Positions 47,700 to 59,482 of a DNA stretch of 64,000 nt are shown in pieces. A program made the position numbers and the translations under genes. Numbering within the stretch: position 1 is the first letter of the stretch; every line of letters starts with the position of its first letter. A model generated the notes under the pieces. It did not search any database. It had not been told where the DNA came from and was given only the letters and a program-made list of their open reading frames with translations. Origin of the DNA: Kingdonia uniflora (lineage: Eukaryota > Streptophyta > Magnoliopsida > Ranunculales > Circaeasteraceae); assembly GCA_014058105.1 (NCBI GenBank), contig JACGCM010000440.1, positions 2,356,001 to 2,420,000 on the forward strand, read 5' to 3'.

Positions 47700-49980
47700 A
47701 CTTTACCGGAACGTTTGATAGTACTTGACCGCTCCCGTCGTTTCTCCAGCAATCTCTGATCAACAAGTGAATCTTTATTTACCAAATTACACTCAGAAAC
47801 CAAGCGTCTCTTCTCAGGGATATGAGTTACACCACGTTTCTCTTCCTCTCTATAACTGTAGACAATTTATGAGGGAGAGAGAGATGAGTTTTTATACTCT
47901 CCCTCGGTTTACGAAACGATGGCTCTTTCAGACACGTATCAGCCGCCCTTACTGTCTCTGCATGCACGTCTTTTTGTTTCACAGCATCATCATGAATTCT
48001 GTGATAACATCTACCATCATCACATCTATCTATAATTTCTGCCATTAAACAATTCTACCCTCTTTCCCAAAGCAGCACGAACGACCAATCACCTTATTTT
48101 ATACAAGATTGTACCATGATATACGACATTCCTAAAATAGCTCAATATTCAAATTCAAAATTATCTACACAGCTGTCAGATCAAACAGTTGTCATCCACA
48201 ATATATGCGCACATACAGTTAACAAACAAATTGATTTTATTCATTTAAGTTTGCATCTTCAATATGTTTTATTCAACATCAAACAGATAACAAAAACATG
48301 ATACTTCAAACAGATTACTTATTTAGTTCGAGCTCTCATAATACGAGCTCCTAGTTACATATAGTTGCATTTAAAGAAGCCTGGATGATTCACTTCACCA
48401 TAAGGTATTATCTCCCCTCCTGCTGCTCTCTCATCTTCTTCAGCAATCTTGTCCTATACACTCTCTCAAACAGCCTCTTCTCGCAACTTCGCATGAATCG
48501 CATTCAACAGCAATTCATGAAACACATCACACCAAAAAAATCGATCAACCTCCGCACGTCTACCATCTTCATCTAAACCAGTTACTTTCAGCGACCACCT
48601 TAGAAGCGCGACATCATAAGGCAACTGAAAAAAATATTGCTCACGCAGTTCAACAACTTTGATTTGGAACCTACCTTCCATTGCATGGCGAACTCGCTGC
48701 ATACGCATCCTCACCATGGTCACTTACACAGCTACTTCTCCCTACATCAGATACATGGAACCATAGTAGAAGCTCACTACTTTATACTAACGCCAAGAAG
48801 ATCAATGCAAATCCAAAACGCCCTACGAATTCAGGTGATACATATATTTTGCATATTTCTGGAAACAAGATTATCCGCAGAAGTAAGAAAATATTATGGT
48901 AGGTCATACTTTCTAAGTTTATACAATATCTCTTCAGATTTCCTTTGACCAGATACAAAAACTACAACATCCGATCAGAACAGCTCTAGCAACAATACTT
49001 ACAGAAAGATATCATATACGTGCATCCAGTCAAAATGATCTAACAAGCCCGAATCAACAATTCATAACCCTACAACTCATCCTCCAAACATACAACTCCA
49101 GCATGTCTAGCAGTAACATCCACAAACAGATATCAATTACTCCTATACAGCCAGACATTTTCCAGTCAGTTTGAATCAGTAATTCGCAGACATCCTCTCA
49201 CCATACAAACTCTTTACATTTTCAAACTTCTCTATTTTTGTTTCAACCCTAAACTTTTCCTATCCTTTACAGATATATACACTGAGATCTTTACAGTTCA
49301 CTTTTTCCAGTCATACCCCATGACAAACTAGCACCTATTTACAGACTTCTATTTACAAATAGAAAACTGCATATATAAGTTCGAAGCACATAATCAAAAT
49401 TACAGAACGACGGCATTTCATTAGTTCGACAAATTTACTACAGATTACTTTACAGATAACAAGTTTTCCAGATTACTTTCCAAGTTACATCAAATTACAG
49501 TTTAAAGCAATTCTCTACAGTCAACGAAGAAGAAGATGCAAAATTGAAGCAACTTCCAAACTCTGATCCCCTGCCCGAATGGGCCAGGAAACAGTTGAAC
49601 TAGAAATCACCGAAGACTAGCGGCACTGGCAGAAAGATCTTCTTCAAGCCCAATATCTATGATCCCTGGAAGAAAACCTCCTCCACCATCATCTCTTCCA
49701 CCATAGCCACCACCACCCCGCATGCTAGAGACAGACGAATGGTCTTATTTCTTCAACAAGACCCACTCATTAGTAGGGTACCGGTGAGACTCCCTCGAAC
49801 GAACGTCTGCCCCTTCATTTTCAGTTGTAACAACCTCCTCCGCTAGCAGCCGCAACCCATTTCAACACTCCTCCTCTGATGTCAACAGATAATGGAAGCC
49901 CACCATTTGGTAATAATCATCCCCCGCCTCCATCACCTCCTCATACGACATATGGCAGTATGTAGGGGACACAGGAATTG
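47700..49980 (-). pseudogene. Further antisense ORF remnants between the ORF block and the 3' LTR
   Basis: The frame 48045-47827 (MAEIIDRCDDGRCYHRIHDD) and the frame 48723-48466 (phrases LPYDVALLRWSLKVTG and DVFHELLLNAIHAKLREEAV) look protein-like on the minus strand. A third stretch near 49960-49620 reads YEEVMEAGDDYYQMVGFHYL and then a Gly-rich GGGGYGGRDDGGGG run, with stops. They may be a separate antisense gene or the N-terminal exons of the block at 47359. Function unknown. The DNA at 48950-49500 holds only short words around ttacagat repeated many times. Confidence 0.45.
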
Positions 49981-50404
49981 GCGTTAGTAGATGCAACTAT
50001 TGGTGACCAAAATATTTGACATGCAATTCTTCCATCTTCCTTCGAATCTTGGATTCCCGAGCCTGCTATCTTGTAGTTACCATACTCTCAACAGTCATAA
50101 AATTTCAAGTACAGAAACAAGAATACAAAAGAAATTGTTTAGGAAAGAAGACTTGGTTCATCACACACAACTCAGAGTGCTCTTTATACTATGATCAACA
50201 TTAAAGATGACTCTTCAAATTCCCAACGTTAGGAGGATTTCCCATGCAGCAAAATTGACTACAACCATTGGTTCTAGAAAACCCAAAAGCCTCAAAACAG
50301 ATAATCATAAAAGATGCTTTGGAAATGATTTCCAGGTATTAATTGCCATATTTATAAAGCTTCTCAACCAATGCCATTCGCCCGCACGGTTTCCCGTATT
50401 GTTG

Positions 50405-50420
50405 GCTGAGAGGGGGCGGC
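50405..50420 (+). promoter_or_regulatory. Polypurine tract of the giant element
   Basis: The purine-rich gagagggggcggc sequence directly precedes the 3' LTR start (50421), where the plus-strand primer belongs. Confidence 0.65.
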
Positions 50421-50992
50421 TGTAGTGGCTTATTCCGCATCTCGAACTCATGCTTCATCTTCGACCACCATACGAACTTTCGACCTCATCAACATACACG
50501 TGGCACATTAAATGACGTTTTGCAGTTACATAGCTCTATTCGTCATTTTTGACCTATGACTTAACAGTTCGAATCAACAGACGCAACGTCACCAATGAAG
50601 TCGTTACAAGACGGCAAGATCAGTCTGTTACACAATCAGATCAAAGACCATCAAATGTATATATTCTGTAACGTCCATCATTAAGAATCTTAATGGTCAT
50701 CAAACGGTCATATTATAAGACCTATAAATAGGACCAAAGAATTCCAGATGAGGGGCGGATGAACCCTCACTCTAACACTCCACACTCAAATACTCAGAAC
50801 AGTCATTGTAATAGCTAACGGCCTCAATAATATCCCTCTCTTTCTAAAATCCTCAAGAAAGGTCGTGGTTTTTAACCTATTCAAAGGTTTTCTACACTAA
50901 ATTATCTTATTAGTTATTCATCACTATTCTTAAGCATTCTAAACACATATGGTGTAAAGGCTAAGTTCGAATCCCGAAATTAGGCTATTACA
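50421..50992 (+). repeat. 3' LTR of the giant element
   Basis: Colinear with 28731-29301. A cctataaatagg box lies near 50720. Differences are spread as single changes plus a few small indels, as expected for LTRs that were identical at insertion and then aged. Confidence 0.9.
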
Positions 50993-51034
50993 GTTTCAAA
51001 ACATATAAAGTGCAGGAATATTTCATAATGCAAG

Positions 51035-51545
51035 CACAATGTCAAACTTACTCTTTAGAGAATGAAGCATTGAATGACAGGAGAATCCGACACGAATACC
51101 ACATTTTGTTTGAGTGACACCCAAAGTTCCTCCAAACCCTTCAGCAGAGAGTAGTAGAGGAAACAATCTCTCCTGAAGCAGTAGGAGGAACTCTAGAGAT
51201 CACCAAACGTGAACTAGAAATCGTCCAAACTCTGCTTATGCTTTGAAGTAACAAATAATACAGCAACCTTATTTATATCGAGAAACTGGAATATTCTCCA
51301 TCTAAAAATGATTGTTTCCAAGATGTAAAATCTACTTCCAAGTGGCCGTTCAAATATTTAGACTGAACTTGGTTGTTTATGAAGCCTAGTTCTTTTGTTC
51401 ATTGAATTTGGCCCTAGTTTCGGCTTGGTATAAAGAGAGGAATCTTAACTTTTATCTTGCCTCTGTTATCTGAAACCTCGATGTCTCTCTCAATACATGT
51501 CAGTATTCTCTTCACTCTGGTGAGTTTACATTTTCCCCCTTTTCT
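51035..51545 (-). repeat. Direct-repeat block A of about 0.5 kb with a minus-strand TATA-like box
   Basis: It is about 80 percent like 54580-55085 in the same orientation. Shared landmarks are gcaagcac, gacaggagaatcc, ttcctccaaacccttcagca, gcctagttct and cttggtataaag. On the minus strand both copies carry tataaataagg (here near 51270), followed about 100 bases later by a ctgctgaagggtttggagga stretch. The pair could be LTRs of a non-autonomous element, or a duplicated promoter with a first exon. Confidence 0.65.
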
Positions 51546-53317
51546 TCAAAACAATATGTCTACACAAAATATCCTCCAGCTCTAACGCATTTTTTTTCTT
51601 CAGTTTTTGAGTATAAATATTCCGATTTTTAGCATTAAACATGTAACATGGACATTCTACATTCCTTAATTTACTTTGAAGAGAAGACACGATATGTTCC
51701 AGGGTTTGTTATGTTCTCTCGAGAAAACGGGGAGAAATTAAGGTGCTTTTTGTTGTTCATTCTTTCCTTTTTCCTTTCTCAGTACCCAAAAAACTAAAAG
51801 TTGTGAAGATGTTTGGATTTCCTGGATGTTTCATTGTCTTATGTGACAGGATCAATAACGTACCCAGCAGCCATTCGGAATTACTACAAATTTCGACTTG
51901 GAGATTATTCACTATAAGAGCATGCTTGAAGTGGATTATGTGACAAAAAACATGTTCTCTCAAGGAACCAATGTTTTTTGCTATGAAAATATCATTTGCC
52001 TTTGAAACTTGCTTCATGTCAAGATCGTGGTGACGGCTCTATCATAGCCTAACAAGAAGCACATAATGGCCAAGAAGAATTTGCACCCCGTTCATCAGGA
52101 ATTGCAATAAACAAGCAAAAGTGCGGACCTTTTTTAGCTGAAGTTGCCGGATTTATATCATGTGTGTATGCGAAGAGAATGACGTAATATTGAAGGTTGC
52201 AAGGATAAGCAAGCGTTAAGATTGGCACAGGGAAAGTTGGGCATTCACAAGAGGCCTTGATTTGTTGTTAAAGAACTTCAGTTTTTCTTGAATGAGGGTT
52301 AGGCGCATCTTGTATGATGATCATAGGATATGCTTGATGGATATGGTCAAGGAACCAAAGTTATGTATCTTGTTTAAAAATAGTCGACTGGACTTGGACA
52401 TTGAAAGTTATTTCAAAATTAGTCCACAGGGACATTGAAAGTTATTGCATTTTGAAATTGTGGTGTTTTTGGTGTTTCAGTTTGAGCTGATGAAGGTTTT
52501 TTCTGTTGAGATGATTTATGGGTTTGCTACTAACTTAGATTCATAGACTGCCATAACTATGCGGTAAGTCGATCAGTTCTTGATTAGTGCTTAACTTGAG
52601 TGTGAGGGTGTTATGTGCAGTTCTCATAATTAATTAGCATTGTTTCGATTCTTATGGTATTCAATTTCTTCTTCTTCAAGATTGGATTCCGGGTGTAAGA
52701 AATATTTTTTTATGAAGTTCCCATGAACAATAAAAATGGTGTTCATACAAAAGGACTATATTTAAGCAATCTCAAACTTGGATGGGACTGTTACATTCCA
52801 GTAGTCAGCCATTATTTATAGCGAAAAGGAAAAGGCATTAATAGGGTATACACCGCTATGCTGCTCATACCAGGTTGTTAGTGCCAGAGAAAATATGTTC
52901 TGGGTTCTTCTCCTTAGTAGAACGGCTTCCATGTCACCTGGATCAATACCTTCATTCAGCTCCATAGTATCAGCTGAAAAAGAGACTCAGGCATCATCGG
53001 TTTCCAAGTACCAGTTTTTCCTTTGCTGATTGAGTTTTGGTATGTAAAGTAGAAGCACTCGTACTCGCAGGATTTTGATCCACTTAATAATTTCAGGAAA
53101 ATAGCATTTGAACAGTAACATTTTTTCAACATTCAGCAAGTTTATTGTTGAGAGATTTACCGTAGGAGGCTTGAAGTTTACCATAAATTACATTTATTAC
53201 CCTAAAATTCTGAAAAAACTCTTTATCGACTCTAGTTTCGAAGTTTACTTTTCGTATAGTACCCTAATTTTTGATAATGACAAATTAGCCTTAAAAAGTT
53301 TAATTTTTTTGAATTTA
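51546..53317. other. Sequence between repeat blocks, no gene recognised
   Basis: Frames at 51743-51943 (plus) and 51757-52017 (minus) overlap each other and have no recognisable motif. If blocks A and B are LTRs, this stretch and the next kilobases are the interior, but I see no gag, pol, primer site or purine tract. Confidence 0.35.
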
Positions 53318-53654
53318 TCTCTATTAATAAAGAAAAACTTCAATATTTGAGTTGAGGCACAACTGCACATCAACTAGTAGTGGTTTTCGAGGAGTAGTTT
53401 AAAAGCCTAAGATGATGTTACAAAAAAAAAGATTAAAAAAATAGATCGTGGCTGTTGATTTAAAACTCAATATAGGCCCTCTATTTGCAAACAAAAAAAA
53501 AAACATTTCTCGAGGCATCAACTTATAAAGTTACTAAAATATCTTAATGTCCATTTTTGCCAATGAAAAATAACCTCTAAAAATAATTCAAAACCCAATT
53601 ATATTTCCAAAGATAATATGTACGCACCTGCAATAGCGCGTGCATAATTGCTCA
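53318..53654 (+). mobile_element. Helitron-like non-autonomous element, short copy
   Basis: It begins TCTCTATTAATAAAG after an A, a common Helitron 5' end (TCTCTAYTA), and ends after an imperfect GC-rich hairpin (agcgcgtgca) close to ctca. It shares its first 100 or so bases and its last 80 with the element at 56733-58010. There is no terminal inverted repeat and no clear target duplication, as expected for Helitrons. The strict CTRR end is not met, so the call is tentative. Confidence 0.5.
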
Positions 53655-54575
53655 TTTTTTTATTTTATTTTCTCTTCCTCTTTTATTAACTGGATCCCAT
53701 AACTAATCATTTTCTAATTCAAGTAAAACATTAGCATCATTCAAGTAAAACATTACAAATAAATACAAAACCCATCTAGAGATTTGTTAGTAATAGCACT
53801 ATAAACCTTTTGTCTTGCAATAATCCTTATTTAATCATTAAGTACACAACTGAATTCAACTTATGGGGTTGTTAGGGGAATAAATTCAAATTACGTAATG
53901 AATTTTTTTTTGTGAAGAAACAAGTTAATTTTAAAGATTCAAAAAGAACAACAAGAATCCTAGTTGGACTTTAAGGGCATGTCCTTTCTAACAATAAAAT
54001 AAACTGTCACAACTATGGTATATAGATGAACCAATTTAAAGTTCATAATATCCCTGTTGGAGAGTAAACTAAACCCTCGAAGCTTTAAAGTCAAAGAACT
54101 CGTCGAGTTAGAGGTGGAGATGAGTTAATGGCGAATCATTTTTTATTTTAGAAGAAGAAAGCAAATGAATAAATTAAATTAAAACTTAAGGGTAGTAAAT
54201 GTAATTTAAGGCCGACTTCGAACCTCATACACTAAATCCTTCTTTATTGTTCTTCATATAACCTCATAACCTCATAGGCATTGAAGCCATCTATTTATGG
54301 TGTCCAGGGCAAAAAATAATGAAGAAAAGATGAGACTGGCTAAAAAAAACCTTAGTTTTCTCACCAGCCAGGCAACCTAGCATTCACAATTATTATTACC
54401 TACATTTCAGAGCGGGTCTGATATTAGACGGCCACTCCTAAAAATGTAAAGAAAAAGACTAAGAGAAGCAAGTTTCTTAAAAGCACCGTACAACTGTTCC
54501 CACAGATGGAATAGTTACACCATTACTGAAAATTATAGACACATAAAATGCTTTTTAGAACCAAGGCAAGAAAAT
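53655..54575. other. AT-rich intergenic DNA
   Basis: A 13-base phrase (aagtaaaacatta) is repeated in tandem near 53723-53757. A phrase like gtaatttaaggc lies near 54210. Nothing coding or structured beyond that. Confidence 0.4.
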
Positions 54576-54579
54576 GTGA

Positions 54580-55085
54580 GAGTGCAAGCACCAATGTCAA
54601 AAACTCTGACATTCACTTACTCTTCAGAAGATGACAGGAGAATCCAACACGAACAACTGCATTATGCTTGAGCGACACCCAGTGTTCCTCCAAACCCTTC
54701 AGCAGAGAGTAGCAGAAGTATTGATCTCTCCTGAAAAGCCAAGAGGAACTCCAGGGATCACCAAACGCAAACTAGATGCCTTTCAAACTGTCATTTTGCT
54801 TTGAAACAACCAACGCTACTGTAACCTTATTTATACTGAAACTGATAAACCTCTTTCCAATATTGTTTCCATAAGTAAAACCAAGTGGTTCAAAAATGTT
54901 TCGGCTGAACTTGGTTGGTAATCAAGCCTAGTTCTCTGATTCATTGAATTTGGCCCTTGTTTCAGCTTGGTATAAAGAAAGGAATCTCAACTTTTATCTT
55001 GCCTCTGTTATCTGAAAGCTCTGTGCCCCTCTATCTCAGTCTCTCTCTCCATGTTCAAATATTCTCTTCAGCTAGTGAGTTTTTA
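54580..55085 (-). repeat. Direct-repeat block B of about 0.5 kb, partner of 51035-51545
   Basis: The same landmarks occur in the same order, including the minus-strand box read as tataaataagg near 54830 and the ctgctgaagggtttggagga stretch near 54700. Minus-strand translation after that point reads AEGLEEHWVSLKHNAVV, which is open in this copy for about 40 residues. I do not recognise it. Confidence 0.65.
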
Positions 55086-55233
55086 GTTACCCTTTTTTCT
55101 TCAAAAGTATATCTTGAAACAAAATGAATACAGACTATATTTTTTAAGATTTTATTTCTTCAGATCATTTTTATGAAACTTCTTTTTGCCAGATTTGGCT
55201 TTTTTGTTGGCTAAGCAAGTATGCATTCTCTAG

Positions 55234-55564
55234 GAGCATCCGTAGTCGACTCTCTATATTGGCTTAAAGTCAAATTTGTAGAGTCAAATCTCTATAAAAC
55301 ACCTACATCTGACTCTCCAAATTAAAGTCAAATTGCCTAAAGTCATATTTGCTCATCAAATTTGACTCTTTTTTTTTTTCCCCCACTCTTCAAACCAAAT
55401 TTAATGAAACTAAATATACCCAAAAATTAAGAATTTTATGGAAAAGTTGACATGTGGCATTTGATGAGTACTTTTCGAGGAGTCTCGAAAAAAAAAAAGA
55501 CTTTTATTAGCCAATAAAGCCAAATTTAGCTGCTAATATTTGAAGAGTCGACTACAGATGCTCT
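55234..55564. mobile_element. Harbinger/Tourist-type MITE
   Basis: The terminal inverted repeats are gagcatccgtagtcgactct at the left and agagtcgactacagatgctc at the right, differing at one position. The element is about 330 bp and AT-rich. Flanks are tag on the left and taa on the right, which fits a TWA-type target duplication with one change. It carries no coding sequence and would need a transposase from elsewhere. Confidence 0.8.
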
Positions 55565-56464
55565 AAGTAATTATTACGCATCTTTGGAAAACTATAACTT
55601 TCTGAATTACTTCTTACCATAATAGATGAGTTCTCATAATATCTTTGCAACCTTACTGACTAAAACATACCCGTCCATCAGTTTTTACTAGCCGAAGGCA
55701 TATCTTTGGAAAATCTTGTGATAATGCAGAGGAGTTCGAAATGCACAAGGGAACAGGGATTCTACCTAGTTATTTCAAAATAACAGTACCAAAATCCAGT
55801 TATTTTGACAATACATTTTATGCACAGATGTCGTTAGCCACCAAACTTACCTGTTTTACAAGAATCCTACAATCAAAACACCATTCAACCACGTCACCAA
55901 GTTAATGCAACCATTGCCTTTCGGCAGTATAGTGAAGGGAGATATTCAGAGGAAAAGTAAGGCCACTCATGATTAATTTAACGTAAGATATGGCTAATAG
56001 CCATAGCCCAAGATTCTATTCTAATCGAAACCGTAAATGTGTCCAGGTTCAGTCGTAAAGTAGCCTATAGAGTGGTAAACAACCTAACTTTTTACTGTGA
56101 ATCAGATGCCTTGTTTAGTTCTGAAGAGTTCTCAGTTTCAGTTGAACACAATATCAATTTGACTATCAAATCGGCCTACCATGACTGGACAACCTTAGAT
56201 TATTTTTTTATAGGTAGAACCTTAGATTGAACACTTCAAAGCCTGGGTTGCGGTAGTATTAGATTCCAATCCAACCCAACTTGCCCAAGTTGGGTTGTAA
56301 TGTTATCCTTGAAACATCTTTAACGGTCCTACCATTTCTCATGCTTTTGGAGCTTATAACAACTACTTACCACACATAAAAATTGCACATAGCCTGATTT
56401 TCATGCCTAGAGGTTACTAATTAAGATGCTTATCCTTAATGCCTTTGACTGAACCTAGTTCGAT
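55565..56464. other. Intergenic DNA, no feature supported
   Basis: Mixed AT-rich sequence. One 63-residue frame (56039-56230) has no known motif. Confidence 0.4.
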
Positions 56465-56705
56465 AGCATGTTCAAGAGAGAACAGGTCACAGAAAATCTA
56501 AATAGAGAAAAATGAACAAAGAAATACGAGAACATCAAAGAAAGAATATGAAAAAGAAAAATAAAAGAGACAATTGGGGAGAAAATGTGGAGGAGTAAAT
56601 ATGAGACTATATAAAGAAAATCTGGAGAGAAAAATATAGAAAGAAGTTGAATAGAAAAATGAGAGAGATGTGGAGTGAATATTGTAGAAGGGTGGAAATA
56701 GTAAA
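56465..56705. repeat. Polypurine-rich tract on the + strand
   Basis: For about 240 bases the + strand is mostly A and G, built of loose words such as gagaaaatgtgga and ggagagaaaaatat. The minus-strand frames here are rich in Phe, Ser and Tyr because of this bias and are not genes. Confidence 0.8.
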
Positions 56706-56732
56706 CAACCGAAGCAATCATCTTTTGACATA

Positions 56733-58010
56733 TCTCTATTAATAAAGAAAAACCTCAACATTTGGTTTGAGACACAGTCGTACATCACTGCGTTGTTTTT
56801 GTCAAGAAGTGGATTAAAGTTCTGAGATTATATTAACCAAAAATAAATGCCGAAAGAATTGATCCAGTTGATTACAAAGTCAATATAAGTCCTCAATTTC
56901 CCTCAAAAACACACTACTTGAGGCACCTCCTATATAACATAATTAAACATAATTTTCCCCCTTCACAAATCACCTCCTCTACTCCTCTCTAACTTCCTCT
57001 GTTCATCTTCTAGGTATACTACGCAAACACAAAATTCCTTCATAACTCACCTTCCTCTATTCCTCTTCTAGGCATACCACACATACACAAAACCCCTGTA
57101 CAACTCACCTCTGTTATTCCTCTTCTAGGTAGACCACATACGCCCTCTTAATTTGTTGTATTTCATATTTTTTTCTCATTTTTTTTTTAGGATTTTTGGA
57201 TATATTTTGAATTGATTTGAGTTTATTGATGTTGAGTGGATTATTTTTAGTGGGTTTTTGATTACTGATGTTGGGGTGGATTATTTAGTAGTGGGTTATT
57301 GTGGGTTTATGATGCATGTTTAGTTAGTGTTAAGATTAGAACAATAGTTAGGGATATAAGTTGTAGATTTTAATGAGATATTAGGTATGTTCTGGATTTT
57401 ATCATTGTCCATTTGAGCCCTGTAATGCTTTGTGGAAGAAAGAAATAAAAAATAGTTTTGGGGATTTAGTTGTGAAGTTTTGTTAGTTTGGGTGGGTGGG
57501 TGTTTTTAAGACATTTTGATTTTGAGAGTAAATTGTGAAATTAAGGTACGATAAACAACGTTTATTTCGGAATCATCTCTGCGTTAAAACTATATTTTAA
57601 GTCTATCAATACTTAGGAAGACCTTATTCAATATAATTATGGAGATTCTGGTTGTTAGGGAAATTTAGTTTTTGGGTTTTATTAGTTCTAGAGTACGCTG
57701 AAAATTAGCTGAGTTATTAGTTATCAACGAAACCAAATGAAGTTTTAGATTAGATTTAAGTTGATGAAGAATAATATTAAGAGAACATCCAGGTGCAAGG
57801 GTGCTTAGAGTTGGACCCGAATATCTCGAAGCAAGCAAAAAATAGATACATATAATGTAGTAGCCTTTGAGTTATTTACATGGGAAGAACACAAAAATAA
57901 TATATAAATTTCAAACTACTTCAACATAAAATCAAAAAATAAATCAAAACCCGATCATATCCCAAAATATAATGTGTTTGCACGCGCGATAGCGCGTGCA
58001 CAATTGCTCG
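56733..58010 (+). mobile_element. Helitron-like non-autonomous element, long copy
   Basis: It starts TCTCTATTAATAAAG after an A. Near its end it has a perfect hairpin with tgcacgcgc-type arms around a four-base loop (about 57979-58001), followed by caattgctcg. Its ends match the short copy at 53318-53654. The interior (about 56960-57900) is extra and includes a 57-58-bp repeat. No replication-helicase coding sequence is present. Confidence 0.55.
56960..57140. repeat. 57-58-bp tandem repeat, three copies
   Basis: The word tcttctagg occurs at 57006, 57064 and 57121, each followed by a-accaca and acacaaaa and then aactcacct-type phrases. The array lies inside the long Helitron-like copy. Confidence 0.8.
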
Positions 58011-58129
58011 CATGCTATGATTTTATAATGGTCTTTTTCGTCTATTTTTATGAGGGGACATGATGACATCAATTATCCTTTTCTTTTTTACCTTTTGCTT
58101 GGGGTTTTTTCACATCATAAAGGAAGATG

Positions 58130-58475
58130 ATCGATAAGTTATTTTTGCATTCTCAAAAAACAAGAAGATGTTGAGTAGGTATAGGAAGAGGAAGTATGAA
58201 GAGATAATGTCTTGGAAGAAAAAGAAGAGTTAAATGGACGGGAAATATGGAAAATACTAAGAAAATATGAAGGAAATTTACAAAAGGAAATGTGGAAAGA
58301 TAAAACTAGAGAGAAATATGGAGAATAGAATTTGGGGAGAGAAAGCGAGAATAAAATCTGGAGAGAAAAAGCTAAAGAAACCTAGAGAAATATGGAGAAT
58401 GAAATTTGAGAGAAATATGGAGAGGGAGGAAATATGAAGATGAAAAGATAGAGAATATATGAAGTGGAATGCCAT
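58130..58475. repeat. Second polypurine-rich tract on the + strand
   Basis: About 340 bases of strongly A+G-biased + strand, with recurring gagagaaatatgg and gagagaaa-type words. It is like the tract at 56465-56705, and the two flank the long Helitron-like element. Confidence 0.8.
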
Positions 58476-59400
58476 TTTTACTTTGCCAGATGAAGTATCT
58501 GCGTGGTTGTCATCTTAATTTGCAGTAACCCTTATCTCCGCTACAGTGATGTGAGCCTGCTCCTTCACCTTTATCTCAATTTTTTGCTTTACTAGTAGAG
58601 TCACTGATCTTTGTTTGTAGGGAGTCATGTAGAATGAACCCGTTCTTAAGTCCTTATGTAAGTTTAGAAAGATAACTCTGAAATCGAGTTTACTAAAAAA
58701 GAAGAAACAAGTTTCAAGTTTTTGATCCCTTTACCACGACACTTCCTGAAGATATAAAAACCTGCTATAAATCCCAGGTAAAGTTCCAAGTCCTGATCTC
58801 TCTGATACAAACTAATCTAGCAAGACACTTCCTAAAAATTTATCTCCAACATCCTTGGAAACAACATTTGATTCTATTACGCTCCAAGCCTTGAACTGAG
58901 CTTCAACTGGGTAGGTACCTTCAACATCGCAAGTACTGCCTTATATTGCAATTTAAGATTCTCTCATGTTAATGCACACACTACTTATACAGAATGACCC
59001 TCTTTAGCTCCAAAGACACATGTTTTACAATATGTTATCACCCTTTCCAATCTTTTGTACACTGACCAATAACATAATGCAAGTGTTTCGAGATGCCTAA
59101 TCAAATCCAAATCCTACACCTGGCTGTGCGCTTTTCGTATATTAGAAAGTCTGGAACCAATGGTTAGATTTCCCATTCGGTATAAATACGATAAAGCTGA
59201 AATTTAAAAACTACGTTCGATTCAGTAAGTTATAAAGATTCCAAAAGATTAAGAGTTAGTGGAGAACTAGAAATATTCGAACCTGAAGGAAACTGGAAGG
59301 CCAGCTGATAGAAGAAGGTGACACAGGTTATACCAACCAAGAAAATGTATCATGTACGAGTCTTACCTTCTCACCATCATCAATGACCATGAACAGAAAG
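58476..59400. other. Intergenic DNA, no feature supported
   Basis: No conserved domain, terminal repeat or RNA gene was seen on either strand. Confidence 0.4.
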
Positions 59401-59482
59401 AAAATATAGAGTAATTAAAATTACTCAAGAACGGATAACGAGTACAATGGTGTGATATTTAAGTCTGAAGCCTAGAAAGGCA

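Larger units (their letters stand above)
28731..50992 (+). mobile_element. Giant (22.3 kb) Tat-type LTR retrotransposon with nested insertions
   Basis: Two LTRs of about 571 bp in direct orientation bound the element (28731-29301 and 50421-50992). Both start TGT(T/A)GTGGC and end ATTACA, and they differ at roughly one base in ten or twelve by eye. The flanks read gttta on the left and gtttc on the right, a five-base target duplication with one change. A primer-binding-site-like sequence follows the 5' LTR and a purine tract precedes the 3' LTR. On the + strand come gag, protease, RT, RNase H, a second RNase H and integrase, in that order. A tandem repeat and a long opposite-strand ORF block follow. 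Removing the two nested elements leaves about 15 kb. Two RNase H domains, great size and an antisense ORF region fit the Tat group (Ogre, Retand, Grande). The coding regions are broken, so it is not autonomous now. Confidence 0.88.

Noticed and set aside
28731..50992. Endogenous plant pararetrovirus
   Set aside because: LTRs, target duplication, integrase and dual RNase H show a Tat-type LTR retrotransposon; no movement-protein or coat-protein motif of a pararetrovirus was seen.
56498..56788. 96-residue minus-strand frame rich in Phe, Ser and Tyr
   Set aside because: Caused by the polypurine bias of the + strand; no signal beyond composition.
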